64,000 nt of DNA from positions 1 through 64,000 of the forward strand of contig JALCQM010000003.1 of the NCBI GenBank assembly GCA_022651245.1. Direction: 5' to 3'. The notes beneath the pieces are model-generated. The model ran no database searches, had not been told where the DNA came from, and saw only the letters and a list, made by a program, of their open reading frames with translations. The position numbers were made by a program, and so were the translations under genes. This document shows positions 25,267 through 34,246 of this stretch, in pieces (position 1 is the first letter of the stretch; each line of letters starts with the position of its first letter). This stretch comes from Lactobacillus sp. (GTDB taxonomy: Bacteria; Bacillota; Bacilli; Lactobacillales; Lactobacillaceae).

Positions 25267-26424
25267 GTGCCCACCACAAAAAAGCTTTTCACCAAAGATA
25301 ATGTCCTTATCCTATTAGGGAGCTTCTGTTACATGTCCAGTTCCATGCTCATCAACCCGCTCATTGTTGGCTTTACTCACCACATTGGGGCTAGCGCTAT
25401 GATCGCCGGCAGTATTGCCGCAATCATGAACTTAACCTCACTGATATTCCGGCCCTTTGCAGGTCAATTAACAGACCGTGTGTCAAAATTTCGTCTAGCC
25501 TTGAGTGGCGGTTTACTATTGCTTTTAGCCGGCCTGGGATATGCTTTTGTCACCAACGTCTGGCTGATCGCACTAATTCGTGTCGTGAACGGCCTAGGCT
25601 TCGCGTTATGTTCGGTGTGCATGGCGACTTGGTTATCTGGACTATTGCCCCGAGACCGTATCGGTGCTGGAATGGGCTTTTACGGCATGATGAATGCATT
25701 GGGCATGGCAATTGCCCCCGCTTTAGGGATTTGGATGTATCAGACCTTCAGTTACCGTTGGGCATTTTTGTGCGCTGCCGGGTTTAGCGCAACCTTGGTC
25801 ATCGTGATTCAATTCATTACAGAGCACGGCCAACCACAACGCCAATCAACGACAAAAGCGCAAGGGCTACGGCTAGTTCAGCCTAAAGTTGTCCCCGTTG
25901 CGTTAATCGTGATGTTACTATCAATCCCTTACTTCACCACTCAATCTTACTTAGTCGAATATGTTGCCGCCCGACACTTACATGTAGCCGTCGGCAATTT
26001 CTTTTTGATCTATGCCCTGATCCTGCTCGGCTTACGAATTGGCTTAAAAGACTATTTTGACCGACTGCCATTTCGTGTTTTTCTCCTTGCTGGCAGCATT
26101 AGTAGTCTCGTGGGGATGTTGGGCTTGACCTTCATGACCAACAATTGGTGGCTTGTTCTTGCCGCGACGGGATTAGCAGGAGGATATGGCGTCATGTACT
26201 CCGTGTGTCAGGCGACCGCCTTGCTTGTCGCCCCACTGAATGAACAAGGACTCGCAAACAGTACTTTTTATATTGGCATGGACACCGGGATGGTCTTAGG
26301 GCCTTTCATTGGTGGCATCTTGTATGGTAGCGTCCCTTACCAATGGTTTTATCCGCTTTTGATGTTGACACTACCGTTAGTTGGCCTTGTTTACCTAGGC
26401 TTTCGCCACGAACTTGCCCGTTGA
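25267..26424 (+). CDS. Major facilitator superfamily transporter
   Basis: 385 aa with 12 predicted membrane helices. The loop between helices 2 and 3 reads GQLTDRVSKFR, the MFS motif A (G-x-L-a-D-r). The start is GTG 25267 with only a weak AGAAGA upstream; a TACAAT -10 lies at about 25220. No substrate can be given; the size and motif fit drug or metabolite H+ antiporters. It stands alone between a terminator and the matrixin gene. Confidence 0.87.
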   Translation: MPTTKKLFTKDNVLILLGSFCYMSSSMLINPLIVGFTHHIGASAMIAGSIAAIMNLTSLIFRPFAGQLTDRVSKFRLALSGGLLLLLAGLGYAFVTNVWLIALIRVVNGLGFALCSVCMATWLSGLLPRDRIGAGMGFYGMMNALGMAIAPALGIWMYQTFSYRWAFLCAAGFSATLVIVIQFITEHGQPQRQSTTKAQGLRLVQPKVVPVALIVMLLSIPYFTTQSYLVEYVAARHLHVAVGNFFLIYALILLGLRIGLKDYFDRLPFRVFLLAGSISSLVGMLGLTFMTNNWWLVLAATGLAGGYGVMYSVCQATALLVAPLNEQGLANSTFYIGMDTGMVLGPFIGGILYGSVPYQWFYPLLMLTLPLVGLVYLGFRHELAR

Positions 26425-26533
26425 GCTTAAAATCCTAACGATGGTCAACAAAAAGTTAGCGAATCTTTAAGATAATCACAGTTTCTCGCGTTGCTGCCCC
26501 GCTTATGTTATTTTACGAACACAAGGGGGTGTC

Positions 26534-27184
26534 ATGATGCGATGGCTTTCACGTTTTTTTGGCTTAGGGTTCATAGTCATGGGTCTTTTCGCCTGGCGCT
26601 ATGCCTTATTGCCCCAATTACCCGCACCTACGACGCCAATATCAAACAATACGCGATCAGAAACGAGTGCGACTTCTGCAACTAGTCGCACCAACAACGC
26701 AACCCCAACAGAAAGTATCGTCAAAGGGATGCCTTTATCTGCAACCTACGCCTACCACTTTGCCAAAAAGGTTCCAGCGCGCGAGCAAACATTATTCAAA
26801 GAAGCTGTCGCCGCCTACAACCAAACCGGAATCGTGAAATTAACCGCTGGCGCTGGCGGAGCAACGCAAAATATGGTGACCTTCGACGTTTATCATAAAC
26901 AAATGGCAACCGCTAACAACACATTCGAACTTGGCCGAGGAGGGCCGCAAATTATTCGCCGCTACGGATTGACCACGACAACTGTCAACCACGCCAACGC
27001 GAACTTGAATCTGACCTACACCGAGCAGCTGTCCCTATCAGTGGCCATGCACGAACTAGGCCATGCGTTAGGCCTCGATCATAGCGATGAACCAACTTCT
27101 GTGATGTATCCCGTCGACCAAGGTGTCACGACCCTCTCTTCCGCAGATATTGCTGGTTTACGCGCCATCTATCCGCCGAACTGA
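26534..27184 (+). CDS. Membrane-anchored matrixin-type zinc metalloprotease (M10)
   Basis: 216 aa. An uncleaved or signal helix spans about residues 8-26, a Thr/Ser/Asn-rich linker covers 30-60, and a catalytic domain follows. HELGHALGLDH at 173-183 is the metzincin zinc site with three His and the catalytic Glu, and VMYP with Met191 is the Met-turn that identifies matrixins. The C-terminal DIAGLRAIYP helix is also typical. It should be exported and cleave proteins outside the membrane; the targets are unknown. There is no visible propeptide Cys-switch. AAGGGGG precedes ATG 26534. Monocistronic. Confidence 0.9.
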   Translation: MMRWLSRFFGLGFIVMGLFAWRYALLPQLPAPTTPISNNTRSETSATSATSRTNNATPTESIVKGMPLSATYAYHFAKKVPAREQTLFKEAVAAYNQTGIVKLTAGAGGATQNMVTFDVYHKQMATANNTFELGRGGPQIIRRYGLTTTTVNHANANLNLTYTEQLSLSVAMHELGHALGLDHSDEPTSVMYPVDQGVTTLSSADIAGLRAIYPPN

Positions 27185-27379
27185 CCGCGCACGGCCGCTC
27201 CGTAGCGAGAACAGCGCTTCCTAAACGCATTGCGTTATTTCATCTCAACGCTGGTTAAAATGGTCCGCCGATCTGGAAGAAATCTTGATCCGTCTAGCCG
27301 TTGCTCTGGGACTGTTCAACTAGAAGCGAAGCAGACCTAAAAATATTTTTTGAATCAACAACACACCCACTTTTGTCAC

Positions 27380-27429
27380 AAAAAAGCCGCTAACTAATTT
27401 ATGTTCAGAATTAGTTAACGGTTTTTTTT
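27380..27429. terminator. Bidirectional terminator between M10 protease and tsaE
   Basis: 13-bp stem (27387-27399 / 27409-27421, one wobble) flanked by A6 and T8, so it works for both convergent genes. Confidence 0.88.
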
Positions 27430-27460
27430 AGCCAAATATAGGGGGCGATCGCCTATGCGC

Positions 27461-27919
27461 TCACGAACGGGTTACAGCCTCCGCCAATGTCTCTGCGCGT
27501 GTTCCATGACCCGTTACCGTAATATGGCGAGCATTATCGTCGACTTCATCTTTAACCAGTTGAATCAGCAGATAATCTTCTGGCATAGATAAGCCTAGGA
27601 ACTCCGGCCATTCCACCACCGAAACGCCATCACCTTCAAAATACTCCTCTAACCCTAAATCCTCAGCACCACCATTTTCCAATCGATAAATATCCATATG
27701 GTAAAGTGGTAAGCGTCCGTCAGTATACTCGCGCACGATCGTAAACGTCGGAGATTTGATTGGTCCAGCAATTCCTAACCCCGCAGCAAGTCCTTTGGTT
27801 AGACTCGTCTTACCTGCGCCTAAGTCACCATCTAAAAGTAAGACGTCTCCTGCTTGCAATCGTGGCGCAACGGCCGCTTTGGCCCATTGCTGCAATGCGG
27901 CTTCATTCGCAAAATCCAT
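27461..27919 (-). CDS. tsaE: tRNA threonylcarbamoyladenosine biosynthesis ATPase
   Basis: About 152 aa from ATG 27919. The frame is open to 28015, but that extension runs into the pta terminator and exceeds the family's usual length of about 150 aa, so the internal ATG is preferred; no strong ribosome binding site marks it. Walker A GDLGAGKT at residues 31-38, SPTFTIVREY, and VVEWPE are characteristic. TsaE works with TsaB and TsaD to add t6A37 to ANN-decoding tRNAs. It follows pta on the same strand, as in many lactobacilli. Confidence 0.92.
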   Translation of the reverse strand: MDFANEAALQQWAKAAVAPRLQAGDVLLLDGDLGAGKTSLTKGLAAGLGIAGPIKSPTFTIVREYTDGRLPLYHMDIYRLENGGAEDLGLEEYFEGDGVSVVEWPEFLGLSMPEDYLLIQLVKDEVDDNARHITVTGHGTRAETLAEAVTRS

Positions 27920-28015
27920 GGCTTCATTTGGCAAGCCCGCAAACAAAAATCGTTCATCGTCACCTGCCACTCCTTTACTCAAAAATTCTGGTTCAATTAT
28001 CGCATCACGGCACAC

Positions 28016-28045
28016 AAAAAGCCACCGCTACCGCGGTGGCTTTTT
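28016..28045 (-). terminator. Terminator of pta
   Basis: Perfect 13-bp arms (AAAAAGCCACCGC / GCGGTGGCTTTTT) with a 4-nt loop, 11 bp past the pta stop. tsaE therefore depends on readthrough or a promoter within this short spacer. Confidence 0.9.
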
Positions 28046-28055
28046 GAAATGTTGG

Positions 28056-29030
28056 CTAAGCTAATGCTTGCGCCGCCGTGATGATGGCTAACTTGTAGAC
28101 ATCTTCTTCGTTGCAACCGCGAGACAAGTCAGCAACGGGGGCGTTGAGGCCTTGGAGAATCGGTCCGATTGCTTCAAAACCACCAAAGCGCTGTGCAATC
28201 TTATAACCAATATTACCGGCTTGCAGATCTGGAAAGATAAAGACGTTTGCTTGACCGGCAACATCAGAATCTGGGGCCTTAAGTTTCGCGACTGTCGGTA
28301 CAAAGGCCGCATCAAATTGTAATTCACCATCTAAGGCCAAATCTGGGGCTAGCTCATGGGCGATCTTTGTCGCCTCCACAACCTTATCGACCTGCGGTGC
28401 CTTGGCAGAGCCCTTGGTTGAAAAGCTTAGCATGGCAACCTTAGGATCAATGTCAAATAGCTTTGCTGTGCGTGCGGATTCAACGGCAATTTCAGCTAAT
28501 TCCTGCGCATTTGGATCGATATTAATGGCGTTGTCAGCGAATAAATACCGTTCATCGCGACCACGTTGCATAATGAAGGCGCCAGAGATCCGCGTCGCAT
28601 CCGGCCGTGTCTTCACGATTTGCAGTGCTGGACGGACAGTATCCGCTGTGGAGTGCACCGCACCGGAAACCATCCCGTCTGCTTTACCCATGTAAACTAA
28701 CATGGTGCCAAAATAATTTGGATCCTTGACAATCTCTTCGGCTTGTTCAGGCGTGGCCTTGCCTTTACGGCGTTCGACGAAGGCTTGCACCATCTCATCG
28801 TGAAAGGCATCTGTCTTAGGGTCCCGAACGGTGACCCGAGTGATATCAAAGCCCTTTTCAGCCGCGACCTTAGCAATCTCGGTCGCATCTCCCAGCAATA
28901 ACGGCTTGATTTTACCGTCCGCCGCCAGACGCACCGCAGCCCCAATAATCCGGGGATCAGTGCCTTCTGGGAAAACGATGCGTAAATCTTTACCAGCAAT
29001 TTTGTTGCTTAAACTCTCAAATAAATCCAC
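28056..29030 (-). CDS. pta: Phosphate acetyltransferase
   Basis: 324 aa with a GTG start preceded by GGAGGG at 8 bases. It converts acetyl-CoA and phosphate to acetyl phosphate, which acetate kinase uses for ATP. The length fits the short Pta form (PTA_PTB fold) without the N-terminal DRTGG extension. Typical segments are FPEGTDPRIIGAA, YFGTMLVYMGKADGMVSGAVHSTADTVRPALQ (in parts), and IGPILQGLNAPVADLSRG. A possible CcpA site (GTAAAACGCTTTTA, 3 mismatches to the consensus) lies about 15-30 bp upstream of the start. Monocistronic by its terminator. Confidence 0.95.
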   Translation of the reverse strand: MDLFESLSNKIAGKDLRIVFPEGTDPRIIGAAVRLAADGKIKPLLLGDATEIAKVAAEKGFDITRVTVRDPKTDAFHDEMVQAFVERRKGKATPEQAEEIVKDPNYFGTMLVYMGKADGMVSGAVHSTADTVRPALQIVKTRPDATRISGAFIMQRGRDERYLFADNAINIDPNAQELAEIAVESARTAKLFDIDPKVAMLSFSTKGSAKAPQVDKVVEATKIAHELAPDLALDGELQFDAAFVPTVAKLKAPDSDVAGQANVFIFPDLQAGNIGYKIAQRFGGFEAIGPILQGLNAPVADLSRGCNEEDVYKLAIITAAQALA

Positions 29031-29092
29031 GATAGTGTCCCTCCATAAAAGCGTTTTACTGTGCTAATGATAGCCCTTTTATGCCGATTTGA

Positions 29093-29776
29093 CTAGCCCT
29101 TAAGTGTACTAGGAAGTTGCCAATCAATGGGTGATTCACCCATCGCCCTTAGAGCCGCGTTGGTTTTTGAAAACGGTTTACTTCCGAAAAAACCTCGATA
29201 AGCACTTAACGGGCTCGGATGTGGCGATTGGATGATCGCATTTTTGCTCGTATCGATCACTCGTGCCTTCGCACGTGCGGCAGCCCCCCACAAGATAAAG
29301 ACGACCCCACCGCGATTGGATAAGGCTGCAATCGCTGCATCAGTCAGCTGCTCCCAACCATGGTTTTGGTGCGAATAAGCGCGCCCGTCGCGAACCGTTA
29401 ACACTGCGTTAAGCAATAAGACCCCTTGCTGTGCCCAAGCCTTCAAATAACCATGCGCGACTGGTGTACAACCGAGATCATCTTGTAGCTCTTTGTAAAT
29501 ATTTTGTAGCGATGGTGGCAAAGGAATCCCTGGCGCCACCGCAAAGCTAGCGCCGACTGCTTGATTCGGCCCGTGGTAGGGATCTTGCCCCAAAATGACC
29601 ACCTTCGTATCAGCAAAAGCAGTCCATTCGAACGCTTGAAAAATATGATGCATCTCGGGATAAATCGTTTGCGTTTGGTATTCTTGCTTCAAAAACTGGT
29701 GTAACTGTGCATATTCTGGACTAGCAAATATTGGTTCCAGCACAGTTTGCCAATCATTATGAATAATCGTTTTCAT
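29093..29776 (-). CDS. ung: Uracil-DNA glycosylase
   Basis: 227 aa family-1 [15 protein letters not shown] holds the catalytic Asp, LLLNAVLTV and the Asn-containing segment follow, and [19 protein letters not shown] is the DNA-intercalation loop. It removes uracil from DNA as the first step of base-excision repair. GGAGG precedes ATG 29776. It lies 62 bp upstream of pta on the same strand. Confidence 0.96.
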   Translation of the reverse strand: MKTIIHNDWQTVLEPIFASPEYAQLHQFLKQEYQTQTIYPEMHHIFQAFEWTAFADTKVVILGQDPYHGPNQAVGASFAVAPGIPLPPSLQNIYKELQDDLGCTPVAHGYLKAWAQQGVLLLNAVLTVRDGRAYSHQNHGWEQLTDAAIAALSNRGGVVFILWGAAARAKARVIDTSKNAIIQSPHPSPLSAYRGFFGSKPFSKTNAALRAMGESPIDWQLPSTLKG

Positions 29777-29890
29777 CGTATTTCCTCCGTTTTCATTCTA
29801 CACTGAGTCGTCTTTGTGCTCTAGCCCAAACATGGTAAACTGTATGCAGATATCGACAAGTCAACACATGCACATGCAAGGAGGAAGACC

Positions 29891-30772
29891 ATGATCAAGT
29901 TGATTGCATCAGATATGGACGGCACACTGCTCAACGACAAGATGCAGATCTCTGACGGGAATGCCGCAGCGATTCGCCGGGCGCAAGCAGCAGGTATCGA
30001 ATTCATGGTGGCTACCGGTCGCGGCTTGACTGAAGCGCAACCACTCGTCGCGGCCCATGATTTGAAAACAGCATTCATCACGCTGAACGGCGCACGGGTT
30101 TTCGATACCGCTGGCGAGCTAACCGTCGACGAGCCATTACCTGAAGCAATGGTCCAATTGACCTTAAAGACGCTGCAACAACATGACTTATATTTTGAAC
30201 TCGTGACCAACCACGGTATCTACTCCAATAGCCGTGTGCGCCGCATTCAAAACGTTGCTGACGTCTTGGTCCGCTTAAACCCCGATACCAGCTACAAGAT
30301 TGCTGTTGCTTTAGCCGCAGCCCGGCTAGAACTGATGGAAATCAACTACGTCACCGACTATGATACCTTAGTCGCGCAACCTGACGTTGAGGTCATGAAA
30401 GTGATCGCTTTTTCGCAACAAGGTCAGGCTGCCTTAGCTGAGCCTCAGCGCCTGCTAGAAAAAAGTGGCGAGCTAGTGATCACATCCAGTGCCGTCAATA
30501 ACATCGAAATCAACTCGCGCAAAGCACAAAAAGGCCTTGCCTTAAAGGCATACGCCGAAAAGAAAGGCTTAACGTTAGCCAATTGCATGGCCATTGGTGA
30601 TAACCTCAATGACGAATCAATGATCACGATGGCCAAATATGGCGTGGCCATGGGTAATGCCATCCCCAAGATCAAAGAACTCGCATGGTGGATTACCGCG
30701 ATTAATACTGACGATGGCGTCGCTCAAGCAATCGACCGGGCCATCCTTCTGAACGAAACGGAAGACGCCTAA
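29891..30772 (+). CDS. Cof-type HAD-IIB phosphatase
   Basis: 293 aa. Motif I DMDGTLLND near residues 8-16, and motif IV GDNLNDESMI near 235-244 as in Cof/YidA-type phosphatases; the C2B cap occupies about 80-190. It hydrolyses sugar phosphates or similar small phosphoesters; the exact substrate is unknown. GGAGG is 7 bases before ATG. 32 bp upstream of the LURP-one-like gene, so probably cotranscribed. Confidence 0.9.
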   Translation: MIKLIASDMDGTLLNDKMQISDGNAAAIRRAQAAGIEFMVATGRGLTEAQPLVAAHDLKTAFITLNGARVFDTAGELTVDEPLPEAMVQLTLKTLQQHDLYFELVTNHGIYSNSRVRRIQNVADVLVRLNPDTSYKIAVALAAARLELMEINYVTDYDTLVAQPDVEVMKVIAFSQQGQAALAEPQRLLEKSGELVITSSAVNNIEINSRKAQKGLALKAYAEKKGLTLANCMAIGDNLNDESMITMAKYGVAMGNAIPKIKELAWWITAINTDDGVAQAIDRAILLNETEDA

Positions 30773-30804
30773 TCACCAAGCATCAATGAAAGGAGGCCAC
30801 AGGC

Positions 30805-31323
30805 GTGCTGTACTATATTGATGCGCAATCATTAAAGGAGACTGGGATGAGCGTCGTCAAAAACGGTGAGTTTAAGCCCGTCTACATCCTAAACGGCCGC
30901 CACGGCATTGCCAATGACGGCTTTAACCTACACACCATCGGCGGCCAAGAATTAGGGGAAATCCGCCAAAAAACGGTCGGTATTTTCCCGCGTTACGACT
31001 TGTATGTCGGCCGCCAACGCGTTGGTGCGATCAAAAAAATGGCCGGTGTATGGCGTGAATTTATCTTCGTTTCAGATTTAAATTGGATGATCATCGGTAA
31101 CTTACTTGCCAATCAGTATCACATCTACCACGGCGTCAAATCGATCACAACGATAGCTGAAGCCGGTACCGCGTCTAATACTGTCTTCAAACTTGAGATA
31201 GACAACCCAGACAACGTTCCTGCTGGCTTACTAATTGCGGCGATTCTGGATCGCTGGCGGCAAGTCCACAACGCCAACCCGCTTGTCCGTCACGATAACG
31301 TTGGGATGAGTTTTGGCATGTAG
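30805..31323 (+). CDS. LURP-one-related (LOR, YxjI-type) protein
   Basis: 172 aa with a GTG start (GGAGG 8 bases upstream). The sequence runs as short beta strands throughout with a C-terminal hydrophobic helix (NVPAGLLIAAILDRW), the tubby-like LOR layout. Segments such as VYILNGRHGI, GEIRQKTVGIFPRYDLYVG and WMIIGNLLANQYHIYHG recur in this family. Function is unknown; tubby-like folds can bind lipids. Follows a HAD phosphatase and ends at a 22-bp terminator stem. Confidence 0.75.
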   Translation: MLYYIDAQSLKETGMSVVKNGEFKPVYILNGRHGIANDGFNLHTIGGQELGEIRQKTVGIFPRYDLYVGRQRVGAIKKMAGVWREFIFVSDLNWMIIGNLLANQYHIYHGVKSITTIAEAGTASNTVFKLEIDNPDNVPAGLLIAAILDRWRQVHNANPLVRHDNVGMSFGM

Positions 31324-31360
31324 TGCTCCCTGCTGCAACGCCGATTCTTCATCAGCTAGG

Positions 31361-31422
31361 TCAAAATATAAGCACGTCCTCTAAAAACCAAAGTGGTTGC
31401 AGAGGACGTGCTTATATTTTGA
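31361..31422. terminator. Bidirectional terminator, 22-bp perfect stem
   Basis: Arms at 31361-31382 and 31401-31422 are perfectly complementary, with an internal ACC...GGT mini-stem in the loop. It separates the convergent LOR and GNAT genes. Confidence 0.88.
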
Positions 31423-31473
31423 GCTAAAATTGTAGTGTCTGCGCCCGTTAGGATCCGTCTTATGCGCACAAGC

Positions 31474-32037
31474 TCAGAGGGGCTTAAGCATATGGTTATA
31501 CCGGTGACTCCCAATCATTAACTCACCATCTTTGCGATAACCCACACGCTTGTAAAGTTTCTCTGCCAGTGGATTCACTTGGTCAACATTAAGACTCAAC
31601 AGACGCTCTCCACGCGCCCGTAGAAGCGGCTCCACGCCTGTAAGTAATGCTGTGCCAACACCATGACCGCGTGCCTCATCGGCAACAGCTAGTGTGTCGA
31701 CATACCACTCACCTGGATAAGTCTCTGTGTCTGGGAACAATTCCGCATCTGTTGCAAGACCAATTTCAGGTAACAACGGCGCAAAAACATCGTCAATATG
31801 CGCTTCTTTTGCATGCGGATAGCCAACTAGGATGCCATCGACTCGTCCTTTATTCTCATGAACAAAGGTTTGTGGGTAGCCATACCGGTAGTCTTCGAGC
31901 AAAAAGGCCCGTTCAAATATCGGATACAGCGTCGACTTTGGTAATTTCATCAACGCTGGGATCTCCATTTCTTCAAAGACAATATCGATCAAAGGAACAA
32001 CGGCCTCAGCGTCTGTTGGTACTGCTGGTCGAATCAT
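31474..32037 (-). CDS. GNAT-family N-acetyltransferase
   Basis: About 187 aa starting MIRPAVPTDAEAVV at 32037. An ATG at 32064 is the alternative; neither start has an ideal ribosome binding site. The acetyl-CoA loop ARGHGVGTALL (R/Q-x-x-G-x-G/A) is clear, preceded by a VDTLAVADE strand and followed by SLNVDQVNPLAEKLYKRVGY, the usual Asn/Tyr end of the GNAT fold. Substrate unknown. It resembles YkkB/RimI-like stand-alone acetyltransferases of lactobacilli. Confidence 0.85.
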   Translation of the reverse strand: MIRPAVPTDAEAVVPLIDIVFEEMEIPALMKLPKSTLYPIFERAFLLEDYRYGYPQTFVHENKGRVDGILVGYPHAKEAHIDDVFAPLLPEIGLATDAELFPDTETYPGEWYVDTLAVADEARGHGVGTALLTGVEPLLRARGERLLSLNVDQVNPLAEKLYKRVGYRKDGELMIGSHRYNHMLKPL

Positions 32038-32364
32038 ATACGTGTTGTCGCCTTTCTTGGCCATTCACCGCGGTAGCGACAACTCCCTCCATTCACCCGC
32101 GGCAAATCCAAGTATAGCATTTTCGTTACACAAAAATCACATCCATTATTTTCACGGTAGATTAAGCGCCACACGTGGGCAACAGTTACCAATCGCCAAA
32201 GACTTCCTCAACATGGTCACCTTATTGCCAGCAGAACCGATACGGTATCATTTGACGTGTCGGTTCAATATTTACAGAAAAGTGGTCGATAAACGAGGCT
32301 TTTACTTTTCTTTTCATAGGGAAAAGGCGTAAAGTAATAGGGTAATACCCAAGAGGAGGCAATC
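32038..32364. promoter_or_regulatory. Divergent spacer between GNAT and cfa, with a leader hairpin
   Basis: No gene. Inverted repeat TTACTTT / AAAGTAA (32302-32337) with extra internal pairing (TTTTC/GAAAA) lies 28 bp before the cfa start. Upstream of it, TTTCAATATTTACAG is AT-rich and promoter-like. The hairpin could be an operator, an attenuator or an sRNA target controlling cfa. Confidence 0.4.
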
Positions 32365-33552
32365 ATGTTAACCAAGAAATTCTACGACGAGATGTTCGCC
32401 CACTCCTTCAATATCCCAGTGAAGGTCCAGTACTGGGACCATACGGAGCAGACATATGGTGATGGCCAAGAAGAAATCACGATCACTTTCCACAAAGAGA
32501 TCCCAATTCGCGCTATCGCTAAAAATGCATCGTTAGCCCTCGGTGAAGCCTATCAACAAGGTGACATTGACGTGACCAGCCGTATGCATCATCGACCATT
32601 AGAGACCCTTTTGACTGCAGCTTACGAAAGTGCTGGCAGTTTCATGCGCAACAAGAAGCTGATGCGCTTTATCCCGAAGCAATCGCATTCTGAAAACAAA
32701 TCTAAGGCTGATATCCACTCTCACTACGATATCGGTAACGATTTCTATCGTCTATGGCTTGACAAGACAATGACTTATTCATGCGCCTACTTCGATGATT
32801 GGCATGATGATCTTGAAACCGCACAGAAAAATAAAGTTGAGCACATTTTGCGCAAACTCAACCCACAACCTGGCCGGACGTTCTTAGACATTGGCTGCGG
32901 CTGGGGTACTTTGATGCTCACTGCAGCTCAAGAATATCATCTCGATGTCGTTGGTATCACCTTATCTGAAGAGCAACTCAAATTTGTTCAAAATCAAATC
33001 AATGCACTTGGTCTACAGGATCATGCGCAAGTGCTCCTGTGTGATTACCGCGAACTCGACCACGCACCTTTCGATTACATTACCAGTGTCGGCATGTTCG
33101 AACACGTTGGCGAAGAAAACCTCGGTTTGTACTTCAAGGACGTTGCCAAGCTGATGAAGCCTAATGGCACCGCCTTACTGCACGGTATCACCCGGCAACA
33201 AGGTGGCGCTAACAACGCCTGGTTACAGAAATATATTTTCCCTGGTGGTTATGTCCCAGGCTTGTCAGAAAACATTGATCATATTATCAACGCAGACTTA
33301 CAGATCTCGGATCTCGAACCACTTCGGCGCCACTACCAGCGGACCACCGAGTTATGGGACAACAACTTTAACAACGTGCGCGAAGACGTGATCAAATTAA
33401 TGGGCGGCGAATTTGCCCGTATGTGGGATCTATACCTGCAAGCCTGTTCTGCCAGCTTTGCCTCAGGTAACATCGATGTCATCCAGTACCTGGTCACAAA
33501 AGGCGCTTCCGGTACCGGTCTACCGCAAACCCGTGAATACATGTACGAATAA
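32365..33552 (+). CDS. cfa: Cyclopropane-fatty-acyl-phospholipid synthase
   Basis: 395 aa. It uses S-adenosylmethionine to convert unsaturated acyl chains of membrane phospholipids into cyclopropane rings. HYDIGNDFY at 120-128, MTYSCAYF at 136-143, SAM motif LDIGCGWG at 174-181, then [12 protein letters not shown] with the catalytic Glu and the C-terminal [16 protein letters not shown]. Length is typical. AGGAGG precedes ATG 32365. Monocistronic, ending at an 18-bp terminator stem. Cfa expression in lactobacilli usually rises in acid or stationary phase. Confidence 0.95.
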   Translation: MLTKKFYDEMFAHSFNIPVKVQYWDHTEQTYGDGQEEITITFHKEIPIRAIAKNASLALGEAYQQGDIDVTSRMHHRPLETLLTAAYESAGSFMRNKKLMRFIPKQSHSENKSKADIHSHYDIGNDFYRLWLDKTMTYSCAYFDDWHDDLETAQKNKVEHILRKLNPQPGRTFLDIGCGWGTLMLTAAQEYHLDVVGITLSEEQLKFVQNQINALGLQDHAQVLLCDYRELDHAPFDYITSVGMFEHVGEENLGLYFKDVAKLMKPNGTALLHGITRQQGGANNAWLQKYIFPGGYVPGLSENIDHIINADLQISDLEPLRRHYQRTTELWDNNFNNVREDVIKLMGGEFARMWDLYLQACSASFASGNIDVIQYLVTKGASGTGLPQTREYMYE

Positions 33553-33632
33553 ACCAAAACAAGCTAAAGCCTAGACTTGTTTCGATCAGTCATGCAATCA
33601 CGTGGCGGTAACAGGTCCCAGCAAAGATAGCG

Positions 33633-33690
33633 CAAAACAGACCCCCAGTGCCGTAACCCAAATTGGTTACAACACTGGGGGTCTGTTTTG
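33633..33690. terminator. Bidirectional terminator, 18-bp outer and 6-bp inner stem
   Basis: Outer perfect arms 33633-33650 / 33673-33690 (CAAAACAGACCCCC... / ...GGGGGTCTGTTTTG) enclose an inner GTAACC/GGTTAC stem with 2-nt bulges. Separates convergent cfa and smpB. Confidence 0.88.
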
Positions 33691-33739
33691 TTGGCGTTGC
33701 GCTCAAATCCATTTAAATCTCAGCTCAATTTTGCTGGGT

Positions 33740-34213
33740 TTAGTAGCGCTCCTTCATTGCGCGCTGAATGTCGCGCTCTTGATCTTTACGCTTTAAACTC
33801 TCACGCTTATCATAATTCTTCTTCCCTTGCGCCACCCCGATTAGGACCTTCGCATAGCCATGCTTCAGATACATTCGCAGCGGCACCGCCGTTAGCCCCT
33901 TTTGGGTCAAAGCATCCTCAAGCTTACGAATTTCTTTTTTATGCAACAAAAGCTTCCGGTTGCGTAAGGGATCGACGTTGAACTGATTACCCTCTTTGTA
34001 TGGCGTGATGTGGACATTTTCCAACCAGGCCTCCCCGTTACGGACACGGGCGTAACCATCACGCAAAGTCGTCTTACCGGCGCGAACAGATTTGATCTCT
34101 GTTCCTGTCAAGGCAACGCCTGCCTCATAGGTTTCGAGGATGTTATAATCGTGGCCGGCCTTTTTATTTTGGGCCAACAGGTTATCCGGCTTCGGTTTCA
34201 TTTTCTTTGCCAT
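33740..34213 (-). CDS. smpB: SsrA-binding protein SmpB
   Basis: 157 aa. It carries tmRNA to stalled ribosomes for trans-translation. [24 protein letters not shown] (in parts), the beta-barrel core, and [19 protein letters not shown] in the C-terminal basic tail are diagnostic. 33 bp downstream of rnr on the same strand, a conserved pairing because RNase R also acts on trans-translation substrates. No tmRNA gene is visible nearby. Confidence 0.96.
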   Translation of the reverse strand: MAKKMKPKPDNLLAQNKKAGHDYNILETYEAGVALTGTEIKSVRAGKTTLRDGYARVRNGEAWLENVHITPYKEGNQFNVDPLRNRKLLLHKKEIRKLEDALTQKGLTAVPLRMYLKHGYAKVLIGVAQGKKNYDKRESLKRKDQERDIQRAMKERY

Positions 34214-34246
34214 GAGAACCCCTCTTTTCCAGTTAGGTGCTGCGGC

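Noticed and set aside
27920-28015. N-terminal extension of tsaE
   Set aside because: It would start within the pta terminator stem and exceed the family length; the extension resembles no TsaE sequence.
28016-28045. Hairpin families considered as REP or CRISPR-like repeats
   Set aside because: Stem sequences differ from site to site and none is tandemly repeated; position after stop codons fits terminators.
29030-29092. cre site upstream of pta (GTAAAACGCTTTTA)
   Set aside because: Three deviations from the consensus at the outer positions; noted in the pta entry but not listed as a feature.
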